Below are positions 1 to 8,701 of a stretch of 64,000 nt of DNA, piece after piece (position 1 is the first letter of the stretch; every line of letters starts with the position of its first letter). Made by a program: the position numbers and the translations under genes. Under the pieces are notes generated by a model. It ran no database searches. It was given only the letters and a program-made list of their open reading frames with translations, and was not told the DNA's origin. The stretch covers positions 6,375,001 through 6,439,000 of the forward strand of contig NZ_CP030038.1 in the NCBI RefSeq assembly GCF_015291725.1, written 5' to 3'. Source of the DNA: Bradyrhizobium sp. CCBAU 51765. GTDB lineage: Bacteria; Pseudomonadota; Alphaproteobacteria; Rhizobiales; Xanthobacteraceae.

Positions 1-1
1 C

Positions 2-100
2 CGGGCGCGAATGAGCTCGATGACCAGGGAGGTAAACCGCATGCAACGTCCGAATGATGCAGCCAGTCCAGCCGGCCCTATTCGCTCACGAACACTTTGA
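2..100 (+). CDS. possible 3' end of a gene cut by the left edge
   Basis: An open frame enters from the left edge and stops at TGA 98-100. It reads about 32 codons, with in-frame ATGs at 11, 20 and 41; the ATG at 41 has a GGGAGG-like ribosome site just upstream. No domain can be recognised in so short a tail. It is either the C-terminus of a gene lying mostly outside the window or chance. It converges on rnhB. Confidence 0.25.
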   Translation, partial: RARMSSMTREVNRMQRPNDAASPAGPIRSRTL

Positions 101-189
101 TAAGGGGCACCGCGCGTCGTGGCAACTTCGGTCTGCCCCCTCTCCCCGTTCTTACCGGCTGAGGCACAAGCACACCTGAGCTATCGGTC

Positions 190-250
190 GTCATGCCCGG
201 GCCTGGGACGATGCGTAAGGCGTGGATGGCCGGGTCAGCCCGGCCATGAC
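190..250. repeat. palindromic intergenic repeat (GTCATGCCCGGGC type)
   Basis: The element opens with GTCATGCCCGGGC and closes with GGCCATGAC, and has GTGGATGGCCGGG inside, so it can fold into a long hairpin. A related unit with the same outer motifs and the same CCACG/CGTGG core lies at 30899-30983 beside mutY. It fills the spacer downstream of rnhB. Confidence 0.6.
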
Positions 251-274
251 GGATGGTAGAGCTGTGGGGTCGAT

Positions 275-1147
275 TTAGAGATTTGCCGAGACGTCGATCT
301 CGACGGCTGTGTCCACTTGCACCTCGACCGCTGTCACCGCGAACAGATCCTGCACCGGCTCGACCGTCCACGGCATGTGCTTGGCGCGGGCGGCGACGAC
401 GGGAGCGAAGAAGCTGCGGTGGTGGATGGTTGGACCCAGGCGGTCGAGCGCGTCGAGGTGCTCGGGGACGGCGTAGCCCTTGTGCTGCTCGAAGCCGTAG
501 CCGGGGCAGTCCTGCGCCAACGCGCACATCAGCCGGTCGCGCGTCACCTTGGCGACGATGGATGCCGCGGCGATCGACAGCACGATACCGTCGCCGCCGA
601 TCACGGCCTCGCAGTCGCATTCGGTGTCGAGCCGGTCGCGGCCGTCGACGAAGACATGCCTGGGCGTCTCGGGCAGTGCCACCACGGCGCGCTTCAGCGC
701 CCACAGCGAGGCACGCAGGATGTTGTCGCGGTCGATCCGCGAGGGCGAGGCGACGGCGACCGAGACCTGCGCGGTGGCGCAGATCTTGTCGAACAGCTTC
801 TCGCGCTCCTCGGCAGTCAGCCGCTTCGAATCATCGATGCCGCGCGGGATGCGATCGGGATCGAGAATCACAGCCGCCGCCACCACGGGACCGGCCAGCG
901 GGCCGCGGCCGGCCTCGTCGCACCCGGCAACCGGCCAGACGCCGCGCTTGATCAGCGCACGCTCGCGGCGGAAGCTGGGGGGAGCAATGGCAATGATGCC
1001 TTTCCTGCCGGCAGGAACCTTCGGAGCCTTGACTGCAGATGTTTTGGCCGCAGGCGTCTCAGCCAGCTTGGCAGACGCAGCCTTCTTCGCAGACGCCATT
1101 TTTGGCGCGTCCTTGGCTGGGTTCTTGGCGGAATTGTCCCGAATCAT
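275..1147 (-). CDS. rnhB: ribonuclease HII
   Basis: RNase HII cleaves the RNA strand of RNA-DNA hybrids and removes misincorporated ribonucleotides in the cytoplasm. The protein shows the family signatures: GCDEAGRGPLAGPV with the catalytic Asp and Glu, DSKRLTAEERE, and ASIVAKVTRD. The core is about 215 residues and is preceded by a Lys/Ala-rich low-complexity extension of about 75 residues, absent from the compact E. coli enzyme. The ATG at 1147 (MIRDNSAK) was preferred to an in-frame start 36 bases further upstream. The short C-terminal tail (EVQVDTAVEIDVSANL) is not part of the fold. It is the last gene of a leftward series with the VOC and radical SAM genes. Confidence 0.93.
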   Translation of the reverse strand: MIRDNSAKNPAKDAPKMASAKKAASAKLAETPAAKTSAVKAPKVPAGRKGIIAIAPPSFRRERALIKRGVWPVAGCDEAGRGPLAGPVVAAAVILDPDRIPRGIDDSKRLTAEEREKLFDKICATAQVSVAVASPSRIDRDNILRASLWALKRAVVALPETPRHVFVDGRDRLDTECDCEAVIGGDGIVLSIAAASIVAKVTRDRLMCALAQDCPGYGFEQHKGYAVPEHLDALDRLGPTIHHRSFFAPVVAARAKHMPWTVEPVQDLFAVTAVEVQVDTAVEIDVSANL

Positions 1148-1219
1148 AGCCGGGATCGTGCGCAAGGGGCTTCGCCGGCGCAACCGGGAACCCAGGATAT
1201 TCCCACTATTCAGGCCGTC

Positions 1220-1675
1220 CTAGTCCGCCAGATGCACCCGGCGGTCCTCGCCCACCTCGATACCGGGCGCGACCACGACCTCCCAAGGATGGCCGTCGGG
1301 GTCGGTGAAATAGCCGGAGTAGCCGCCGTAGTCGGTCTCGTGCGCCGCCTTCAGCAAGCTGGCCCCCTTCCCGATGGCGAAGGCCAGCACCGCATCGACC
1401 TCCTCATGCGTCCGGCAGTTCCAGGCGAGCGTCATGCCGCGAAAAGTCGACGGCCTCGGCGCGTCCTGCAAGGTCGCATCTGCAGCGAGCTGCTCCCACG
1501 GATACAGGGCGAGCACCGGACCGCCGGTATCGTAGAAGGCGACGGCCTCGCCGGTTGCCTTCAGCCGGCGCGAGAAGCCGAGTGCATCGTAAAAGGCGAT
1601 GCTGGCGCGGATGTCTCTCACGCCAAGCGTGACGACGGTGAGCCTCGGCACCGGAGCCGCCAATTCCTGACTCAT
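1220..1675 (-). CDS. VOC/glyoxalase-fold family protein
   Basis: This 151-residue protein is a vicinal-oxygen-chelate fold protein (glyoxalase/bleomycin-resistance/extradiol dioxygenase superfamily). It shows VTLGVRDIRASIAFYDALGF at the N-terminus and GGYSGYFTDPDGHPWEVV at the C-terminus, the usual beta-alpha-beta-beta-beta pattern with a metal-ligand Glu near the end. The substrate cannot be read from sequence. The frame is open well upstream, but homology starts at the ATG at 1675 (MSQELAAP). It lies 23 bases downstream of the radical SAM gene and is probably cotranscribed with it. Confidence 0.82.
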   Translation of the reverse strand: MSQELAAPVPRLTVVTLGVRDIRASIAFYDALGFSRRLKATGEAVAFYDTGGPVLALYPWEQLAADATLQDAPRPSTFRGMTLAWNCRTHEEVDAVLAFAIGKGASLLKAAHETDYGGYSGYFTDPDGHPWEVVVAPGIEVGEDRRVHLAD

Positions 1676-1698
1676 ACCATGCCTCTTCCACCTTCCCG

Positions 1699-2862
1699 TC
1701 AGAACAGGCTGAGCTGATCGCCGTTCCGCTTCGGCCGCGCAAAGTGATCCGTGGTCAGCTTGGAACGCCGCTTGTTGAGACCGAGCCTGTCGCAGGCGAT
1801 CTCGAAGCGGCGGCCGATGGTCCAGGCCATCGGGCCGGTACCCTTCATCCGCTCGCCCCATTTCGCATCGTAGTCGCGCCCGCCGCGCATGTCGCGAATC
1901 AGGGTGAAGACGTGGCGATAGCGGTCCGGATAGTTCGCCATCAGCCATTCGCGGAAGAGATCGCGAACCTCGAGCGGCAGTCGCAGCAGCACATAGGAGG
2001 CTTCCTTGACGCCGGCATGGGCGGCGGCATCGAGGATGCGCTCGATCTCGGAATCGTTCAGCGCGGGAATCACGGGCGCGACCATCACCGTGGTCGGAAT
2101 GCCGGCATCCGAGAGCAGCTTCAGCGCCTCCAGCCGCTTCGGCGGCGTCGAGGCCCGCGGCTCCATGGTGCGCGCGAGCTTCGGATCGAGCGAGGTGACA
2201 GAAATGGCGACCTTGGCGAGGTTGCGCTTGGCCATCCGCGCCAGAATGTCGATGTCGCGCACCACCAGCGCCGATTTGGTGACGATGCCGACCGGATGGT
2301 TGGCGCGTTCCAGCACCTCGAGGATTCCGCGCATCATCTTTCGCTCGCGCTCGATCGGCTGGTAGGGATCGGTGTTGGTGCCGATCGCGATCATCCTGGG
2401 TTCGTAGCCTGGGGCGGCGAGTTCCTTCTCGAGCAACGCCGGCGCGTCGGGCTTCACGAACAGCTTCGACTCGAAATCCAGCCCAGGAGAGAGGCCGAGA
2501 TAGGCATGCGTCGGTCGGGCGAAGCAGTAGACGCAGCCGTGCTCGCAGCCGCGATAGGGATTGATCGAGCGGTCGAAGCCGATGTCTGGGGAATCGTTGC
2601 GGGTGATCACCTTGCGCGAGGTGTCGACACCGATACTGGTCTTGAACGGCGGCAGCTCTTCCAGGCTCTGCCAGCCGTCATCGAAAGCGACGCGCGCCTC
2701 GGCCTCGTAGCGGCCGCTGGCATTGGATTGCGCGCCCCGCCCTCGCCTTCGCGCGCGATCGATGGCGACGCCAAGCTCGGGGAAATCTGAAGGCGCACCC
2801 GCCGGCTCGGAGGGCGCCGTGACCGGCGGGTGCTTGAGAGCATGAGAGGATGCTGGACTCAT
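1699..2862 (-). CDS. PA0069-family radical SAM protein
   Basis: This 387-residue protein carries the radical-SAM cysteine motif CEHGCVYC (CxxxCxxC, binding a 4Fe-4S cluster) at about residue 108, preceded by NPYRGCEHG. The overall pattern resembles the PA0069 / spore-photoproduct-lyase-like family, whose reaction is not established. The first 60 residues are Pro/Ala-rich and probably disordered, ending in an Arg-rich stretch (RARRRGRGAQSN). It heads the leftward group with the VOC gene and rnhB. The first 200 bases of its upstream region contain a repeat that is also found at 50.84 kb. Confidence 0.85.
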   Translation of the reverse strand: MSPASSHALKHPPVTAPSEPAGAPSDFPELGVAIDRARRRGRGAQSNASGRYEAEARVAFDDGWQSLEELPPFKTSIGVDTSRKVITRNDSPDIGFDRSINPYRGCEHGCVYCFARPTHAYLGLSPGLDFESKLFVKPDAPALLEKELAAPGYEPRMIAIGTNTDPYQPIERERKMMRGILEVLERANHPVGIVTKSALVVRDIDILARMAKRNLAKVAISVTSLDPKLARTMEPRASTPPKRLEALKLLSDAGIPTTVMVAPVIPALNDSEIERILDAAAHAGVKEASYVLLRLPLEVRDLFREWLMANYPDRYRHVFTLIRDMRGGRDYDAKWGERMKGTGPMAWTIGRRFEIACDRLGLNKRRSKLTTDHFARPKRNGDQLSLF

Positions 2863-2912
2863 GCAATCAAGATAGCATGCATAAGGAACAAATCAAGAAC
2901 ACAAACAAAAAA

Positions 2913-2940
2913 CGTGAAAACAACCCCATGCAAAGTAGCC
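2913..2940 (+). repeat. 28-nt interspersed repeat, copy 1
   Basis: The core GAAAACAACCCCATGCA followed by AGTAGCC recurs at 50840-50867, with about 26 of 28 bases shared. Both copies sit just outside a gene and are followed within about 90 bases by a TTTGACC motif. It lies in the divergent spacer between the radical SAM gene and phosphoketolase. Confidence 0.55.
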
Positions 2941-3071
2941 GCCCAAATTTCGGGCGCGCACCTTTGACCTCACGCAACACGCCCGTCACGAGGATTTCGT
3001 TTGATCCCCAACAGGGATCGATCGTGCCGGAACAAAGTTGGTGACGATCGCTGGGTGAAAGCCGAAGGAAC

Positions 3072-5486
3072 ATGACAATTCAACAAAAAACGGCCGCCGC
3101 GACCGGCGACCTCGATCTGCTCGATCGCTATTGGCGCGCCGCCAACTACCTCTCGGTCGGGCAAATCTACCTGCTCGACAATCCGTTGCTGCGCGAGCCC
3201 TTGCGGCCCGAGCACATCAAGCCGCGTTTGCTCGGCCATTGGGGCACCACGCCCGGCCTGAACTTCATCTATGCTCATCTCAATCGCGTGATCCGCGCCC
3301 TGGACCTCAGCATCATTTATGTCTGCGGCCCCGGCCATGGCGGCCCCGGCATGGTCGCCAACACCTATCTCGAAGGCAGCTACAGCGAGATCTATCCCGA
3401 CATCGCGCGCGATGCGGACGGATTGCGCAAGCTGTTCAGGCAGTTCTCCTTCCCCGGAGGCATTCCGAGCCATGCGGCGCCGGAAACGCCGGGCTCGATC
3501 CACGAAGGCGGTGAGCTCGGTTACGCGCTGGTGCACGCCTATGGCGCGGCATTCGACAATCCTGATCTGATCGTCGCCTGCGTGGTCGGCGACGGCGAGG
3601 CCGAGACCGGCCCTCTCGCCGCGTCCTGGCACTCGAACAAGTTTTTGAACCCGGCTCATGACGGCGCCGTGCTCCCGATCCTGCATCTCAACGGCTACAA
3701 GATCGCAAATCCCACGGTGCTCGGACGGATGGGCGATGCAGAGATCCGCGATCTCTTCCGTGGGTTCGGCCACGAGCCGCTGTTCGTCACCGGCGATGAT
3801 CCCAAATTGATGCACCGTGCCATGGCGGATGCGCTCGATGTCGCACTCGCCAGCATCCGCTCGATCCAGCTGCACGCCCGCGACGGGCGGCCAAGCATCG
3901 AGCGGCCACGCTGGCCGATGATCGTGCTGCGCAGCCCGAAGGGCTGGACCGGCCCGAAGGAAGTCGACGGCAAGAAGGTCGAGGGCTTTTGGCGCGCGCA
4001 TCAAGTGCCGGTCGCCGGCTGCCGCGAAAACCCGGCACATCTGAAGGTGCTCGAAGACTGGATGCACAGCTACGAGCCGGAAAAACTGTTCGACGCGAAC
4101 GGCGCGCTCGCTCCCGAGCTTCAGGCGCTCGCACCCGAAGGTGTCAGGCGCATGGGCGCCAATCCTCACGCCAATGGCGGCCTGTTGAAGAAGGAGCTGA
4201 AGCTGCCCGACTTCCGCAGCTTCGCAGTCGAGGTGCCGCAGCCGGGCGGCACCATCGCCGAAGCGACGCGCGAGATCGGCAAATTCCTGCGCGACGTCAT
4301 CCGCCTCAACGCAAAACAGCGCAATTTCCGCATCATGGGGCCCGACGAGACCGCGTCGAACCGGCTGGATGCCGTGTTCGAGGCCACCGAGCGCGTCTGG
4401 ATGGAGCCGATCGAATCCTACGACGTGCACCTCGCCCAGGACGGCCGCGTGATGGAGGTGTTGAGCGAGCATCTCTGCCAGGGCTGGCTCGAGGGTTATC
4501 TGCTCACGGGACGGCACGGCTTCTTCTCCTGCTACGAGGCCTTCATCCACATCGTCGATTCCATGTTCAACCAGCATGCCAAATGGCTGAAGGTCACGCG
4601 CGACCTGCCGTGGCGTCGCCCGATCGCCTCGCTCAACTATCTCCTGACCTCGCATGTCTGGCGCCAGGACCATAACGGCTTCAGCCATCAGGACCCCGGA
4701 TTCGTCGATCTCGTCGCCAACAAGAAGGCGGACATCGTCCGCATCTACTTCCCGCCGGATGCCAACACGCTGCTGTGGATCGCCGATCACTGCCTGCGCA
4801 CCTACAACCGCATCAACGTGATCGTCGCCGGCAAGCAGCCGGCGCCGCAATGGCTCTCGATGCGGGACGCGGCGACGCATTGCGCTGCCGGGATCGGCAT
4901 CTGGACCTGGGCGGGAACGGAGGATGGAAAGGGCGAGCCCGACGTGGTGATGTCCTGCGCCGGCGACGTGCCGACGCTGGAGACGCTCGCCGCCGTCGAC
5001 CTCCTGCGCAAGGCGCTGCCGGACTTGAAGATCCGCGTCGTCAACGTCGTCGACCTCATGACGCTGCAACCCAGGGAGCAGCACCCGCACGGCCTCTCCG
5101 ACCGCGACTTCGACGGCCTGTTCACGTCGGACAAGCCCGTGATCTTCGCCTATCACGGCTATCCCTATCTCATTCACCGGCTGACCTATAGCCGCACCAA
5201 CCATGCCGGCATGCATGTGCGCGGCTTTGCCGAGGAAGGCACCACGACGACGCCGTTCGACATGGTCGTGCTCAACGGGCTCGACCGCTATCATCTCGCG
5301 ATCGAGGCGATCGAACGCGTGCCGGGTCTGGCGGCCAAGGCCGCGCATGTGAAGCAGCAGTTTCGCGACAAATTGATCGAGCACTCCCGCTATGTGCGCG
5401 AGCATGGCGAGGACATGCCCGAGATCCGCGACTGGGTCTGGCCGAACAGCGCCGGCGGCGACACGCCGGCCGAAGCCAGCGACTAG
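3072..5486 (+). CDS. xfp: phosphoketolase (Xfp)
   Basis: This thiamine-diphosphate enzyme splits xylulose-5-phosphate (and fructose-6-phosphate in dual-specificity members) with phosphate into acetyl-phosphate plus an aldose phosphate. The 804 residues match the family length. Visible signatures are the N-terminal GHWGTTPGLNFIYAHLNR, GPGHGGPGMVANTYLEGSY, the ThDP motif GDGEAETGPLAASWHSNKF, and C-terminal SHVWRQDHNGFSHQDPGF. It starts an operon: acetate kinase begins two bases after its stop, so acetyl-phosphate can be turned into acetate and ATP immediately. C5/C6 specificity cannot be decided from sequence alone. Confidence 0.96.
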   Translation: MTIQQKTAAATGDLDLLDRYWRAANYLSVGQIYLLDNPLLREPLRPEHIKPRLLGHWGTTPGLNFIYAHLNRVIRALDLSIIYVCGPGHGGPGMVANTYLEGSYSEIYPDIARDADGLRKLFRQFSFPGGIPSHAAPETPGSIHEGGELGYALVHAYGAAFDNPDLIVACVVGDGEAETGPLAASWHSNKFLNPAHDGAVLPILHLNGYKIANPTVLGRMGDAEIRDLFRGFGHEPLFVTGDDPKLMHRAMADALDVALASIRSIQLHARDGRPSIERPRWPMIVLRSPKGWTGPKEVDGKKVEGFWRAHQVPVAGCRENPAHLKVLEDWMHSYEPEKLFDANGALAPELQALAPEGVRRMGANPHANGGLLKKELKLPDFRSFAVEVPQPGGTIAEATREIGKFLRDVIRLNAKQRNFRIMGPDETASNRLDAVFEATERVWMEPIESYDVHLAQDGRVMEVLSEHLCQGWLEGYLLTGRHGFFSCYEAFIHIVDSMFNQHAKWLKVTRDLPWRRPIASLNYLLTSHVWRQDHNGFSHQDPGFVDLVANKKADIVRIYFPPDANTLLWIADHCLRTYNRINVIVAGKQPAPQWLSMRDAATHCAAGIGIWTWAGTEDGKGEPDVVMSCAGDVPTLETLAAVDLLRKALPDLKIRVVNVVDLMTLQPREQHPHGLSDRDFDGLFTSDKPVIFAYHGYPYLIHRLTYSRTNHAGMHVRGFAEEGTTTTPFDMVVLNGLDRYHLAIEAIERVPGLAAKAAHVKQQFRDKLIEHSRYVREHGEDMPEIRDWVWPNSAGGDTPAEASD

Positions 5487-5488
5487 CC

Positions 5489-6679
5489 ATGCCGGACACG
5501 ATCCTCGTCCTCAACTCGGGATCGTCGAGCATCAAGTTCGGCCTGTTCGATGTCTCGGCGGCTGAGCCCTCCCTGCTCTGCAAGGGCCTGCTCGACGAGC
5601 ACGAGGCAAAACCCCGGCTCGTGGTGAAGGGCCCCGCGGGCGAAGACCTGTTCGAGACACGACGGGACGCGCCGGACGCCGATGGCGGCCATCTGTTCGC
5701 CGACGTGCTCGGCTTCATCGAGGACCGGTTCGGCGAACGCAGCCTGCGGGCCGTCGGTCACCGCATCGTTCACGGCGGGCCGGATTATTCCGGCCCGGTC
5801 GCACTGACGGACGACATCACCGCGAAGCTGGAGGCATTGACGCCATTGGCGCCGCTGCACCAGCCGCGATCCCTTGCGCCAGTCCGGACCTTCGCGGCGA
5901 TCCGGCCCGAGCTGACGCAGATCGCATGTTTCGACACCGCCTTCCACCACGGCCTCGCGCCGCCGGCGAGCCGCTTCGCCATCCCCAGGCGATTCGAGGC
6001 GCGTGGCATCCGGCGCTACGGCTTTCATGGCCTCTCTTTCGAATATGTCGCGGGGCGCCTGGCCGAGATCGCGCCGGAGTTCGCGACCAGACGGATTGTC
6101 ATCGCGCATCTCGGCAACGGCGCCAGCCTCTGCGCGTTGCGCGATGGTCGCAGCATCGACACCACGATGGGGCTGACGCCGCTCGACGGCCTCGTGATGG
6201 GCACGCGCTGCGGCACGATCGATCCCGGCGTGCTGCTCTATCTGCAGCAGCACGAGAACATGTCGGTCGACGAGGTCCAGCACCTGCTCTATCACGAGTC
6301 AGGCCTGTTCGGCGTCTCCGGCACCTCCGCGGACATGCGCACGCTGCTGGCGAGCAGCGCGGCTGCGGCGCGAGAAGCCGTCGATCTCTTCACCTTCCGT
6401 GCGGCGCAGGCTGTCGCGATGATGACGACCACCCTCGGCGGCCTGGACTGCCTGGTCTTCACCGGCGGCATCGGCGAGCATGCCAAGGAGATCCGCGGCG
6501 CGATCGGCGAGCGTCTCGCCTGGATGGGCGTGCGCATCGATGCCGCCAGCAACGACCCAGCGCGCGGGCGCATCAATCGCGGCGACAGCACCGTCGATAT
6601 CTTCGTTATCCCGACCAATGAAGAGATGACGATCGCGCGCCATTGCGCCGCTCTGATCCGTGGGCGCCACGTCACGTGA
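5489..6679 (+). CDS. ackA: acetate kinase
   Basis: Acetate kinase interconverts acetyl-phosphate + ADP and acetate + ATP. The 396 residues have the family's ASKHA fold markers: VLNSGSSSIKFGLFD at the N-terminus, GHRIVHGG, FDTAFH, RRYGFHGLSFEYV, HLGNGASLCA and FTGGIGEHAKEIR. Its near-abutting position after phosphoketolase makes a complete route from pentose phosphates to acetate with substrate-level phosphorylation. No phosphotransacetylase is present in the window, so acetyl-CoA formation from this acetyl-phosphate would need a gene elsewhere. Confidence 0.96.
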   Translation: MPDTILVLNSGSSSIKFGLFDVSAAEPSLLCKGLLDEHEAKPRLVVKGPAGEDLFETRRDAPDADGGHLFADVLGFIEDRFGERSLRAVGHRIVHGGPDYSGPVALTDDITAKLEALTPLAPLHQPRSLAPVRTFAAIRPELTQIACFDTAFHHGLAPPASRFAIPRRFEARGIRRYGFHGLSFEYVAGRLAEIAPEFATRRIVIAHLGNGASLCALRDGRSIDTTMGLTPLDGLVMGTRCGTIDPGVLLYLQQHENMSVDEVQHLLYHESGLFGVSGTSADMRTLLASSAAAAREAVDLFTFRAAQAVAMMTTTLGGLDCLVFTGGIGEHAKEIRGAIGERLAWMGVRIDAASNDPARGRINRGDSTVDIFVIPTNEEMTIARHCAALIRGRHVT

Positions 6680-6762
6680 CATTTTTATGAATGATCTGCC
6701 GCAATGCTGCCGCCGTGGTTTCGCGGCACAGATACCGCATCAATCCTGGTTGCGGACCGATC

Positions 6763-8691
6763 ATGAAGACCCAGATCATCGAAGAGCTCGGACAAGGCAG
6801 CATCCTGTTGCCCGCGCTGGTGGCGGAAGGGCTCGCCGCCAACGACCGCATCAAGGTGCGGATGAGCGCGTTGCAGGCGGCGGCCCGGCATGCGCAGGAG
6901 CCTGACCGACCCGCGAATGACCTTGCCGTCGAAAGTCAGACTGCAGGCATCGCCCCCGCGGGGATCGCGGCGCTGATCGGAGGCGCCCGTCTGATCGGAC
7001 AGGGCCGGCTCGCGGCCCCCGATCTTGCCAAGCTGATGCAGGAGATTGCGGACGATGCTGCGGCCATGATCCGCGCCGTCGGCGCCGGCGCGGTGAGCGA
7101 CGGCGAACGGGCGCAGGCGCGGCTCGACGCGATCCGCACAGCCGGCCTGCTCGATGCCACCGGCGAGATCGAGATGTCCCGCATCTCGCGCCTGACCGGC
7201 GTCGCCGACGCAGGCAGCGACAGCCTGCATCGCCTCGTCATGGATCTGCACAAGCAGCTCAACAGGCTTGCGGCGAGTTGCTCGGAGGAAGCGCTCGACG
7301 GCGCCCATGTCTTCGGCTTGCACAGCGAGGACCGGCCAGCCGTCGCGGCCTTCATGAAGGGCCTGAACGCGACGCGGGGTCTCAAGTTCAACCATCCAGG
7401 CCTCGACACCATGGCTACGCGCGCCGGCGGCCGGCTGCTGATCCAGAACGACATCGGCACCACGGACGCCCATGTCGTCGTGATCGCGGTGAAGAAGAAC
7501 GCGGTCACCGTCACCTACACGGACGTGCACCTGGCGCGGGCGAAGTTCTTCATCTCGCTGTTCGACGAATTCGAAGCAACCTGGAGCGGGCTCGATCGCC
7601 ACACCGCAGCCGGCCTCGGCGAGGACAACTCATTCTATCTCGTCACCGGGCAGTATCAGGCCGGTCACGCCGCGGATCGCAACGAATTCCTCGCAGCGCT
7701 CGGTGCCGCACTGGTTTTCCTGATCGACTGGAACAAGGCGCGCAAGCTGCTCAGGACCTGGGTCGCCAAGGATGACGCGGCACGCATCCTCGAATGGGCT
7801 GCGCGTCAGCGGATCGGCCATCGCGGCTTCCTCGAGCTCGGCGGCAACGATCTGCTCGGCTCCGCTGTCCGGAACGCCGCCCCCACACGGATCGGATTCG
7901 GCGAGCGGCTCGACCAGGCGCTCGGCCGCAACGCTGCGATCGATTTTCTGAAGGCATCTCTGCGCGCCTCCACCGAGGCACTGCTTGCAGGCCGCTCGGT
8001 CAGGACGGTGCGCGACCAGATCGAAGCCGATCTGATGCGGCACCTCGATCGCGTCGACGGCACTCTGCTGGCAGCCGTGCTGCGTCAGATCGGCCTCGCC
8101 CACGATCTCGTCGCGGCGATCTCGCGCCATATTGCCGCGCTCCGCGCGAACCAGCCCGCCGACGGCAAGCTGTTGACGCAACGCTGCGGCGCGATCGAGC
8201 AGAAGGCCGACAGAATCGCGATCGAGAGCCGCAACGAGGTCGACCGCCTCAATGCCCGCCCGCTGATCGGCCAATTGATCGATCGCGCCGAGGAAGCCGT
8301 CGACGAGCTGGAGCAGGCCGCATTCATCGCCGCGCTGATGCCGGAAAGGACCGATCCATCCCTGCTGGAATCGCTGGCCGAGCTTTGCACCGTGGCAGAG
8401 ACCGCGACCGAAGTGGCCGCGAGCGGCGTCGCGGCAGCGATCGACGTGCCGGAAGGACGGCGCGCCGATTCCGAGGACGCGCTCTCCGCCGTGACCCGCC
8501 TGATCGACGCCGAACACGCCGCCGACCGTCGCGAACGGGCGATCACTGCACTGGTCTTCCGCGGCGGCTTCGACGTCGCGACCTCGCTGTCGGTGATCGA
8601 GCTCGCCCGCGCCGTCGAGCGCGCCACCGACCGCTTCGCCGCATTCGGCCATCTGCTCCGCCGTCACATCATGATCGATCTCGCAGCTTGA
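6763..8691 (+). CDS. DUF47/PhoU-like helical protein, function unknown
   Basis: This 642-residue protein starts at the ATG at 6763 (MKTQIIEELGQ); the open frame upstream of it is not supported. The first 450 residues match no family I can name. The C-terminal 180 residues are all-helical and look like the DUF47/PhoU-divergent group (IEQKADRIAIESRNEVDRLN, then a pattern resembling that family's second helical repeat). DUF47 proteins usually act with phosphate permeases, but no permease is present here. Only 10 bases separate it from the PPDK-like gene downstream, and it follows ackA by about 80 bases, so it belongs to the xfp-ackA operon. A role in controlling or assisting the next gene's phosphotransfer is inference. 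Confidence 0.7.
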   Translation: MKTQIIEELGQGSILLPALVAEGLAANDRIKVRMSALQAAARHAQEPDRPANDLAVESQTAGIAPAGIAALIGGARLIGQGRLAAPDLAKLMQEIADDAAAMIRAVGAGAVSDGERAQARLDAIRTAGLLDATGEIEMSRISRLTGVADAGSDSLHRLVMDLHKQLNRLAASCSEEALDGAHVFGLHSEDRPAVAAFMKGLNATRGLKFNHPGLDTMATRAGGRLLIQNDIGTTDAHVVVIAVKKNAVTVTYTDVHLARAKFFISLFDEFEATWSGLDRHTAAGLGEDNSFYLVTGQYQAGHAADRNEFLAALGAALVFLIDWNKARKLLRTWVAKDDAARILEWAARQRIGHRGFLELGGNDLLGSAVRNAAPTRIGFGERLDQALGRNAAIDFLKASLRASTEALLAGRSVRTVRDQIEADLMRHLDRVDGTLLAAVLRQIGLAHDLVAAISRHIAALRANQPADGKLLTQRCGAIEQKADRIAIESRNEVDRLNARPLIGQLIDRAEEAVDELEQAAFIAALMPERTDPSLLESLAELCTVAETATEVAASGVAAAIDVPEGRRADSEDALSAVTRLIDAEHAADRRERAITALVFRGGFDVATSLSVIELARAVERATDRFAAFGHLLRRHIMIDLAA

Positions 8692-8701
8692 GGAAGCCAC
8701 C

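Noticed and set aside
2970..5405. 811-codon open frame on the minus strand opposite phosphoketolase
   Set aside because: It is the shadow of a high-GC coding strand: composition is His/Arg/Ala-rich with no domain, and the plus-strand protein is unmistakable.
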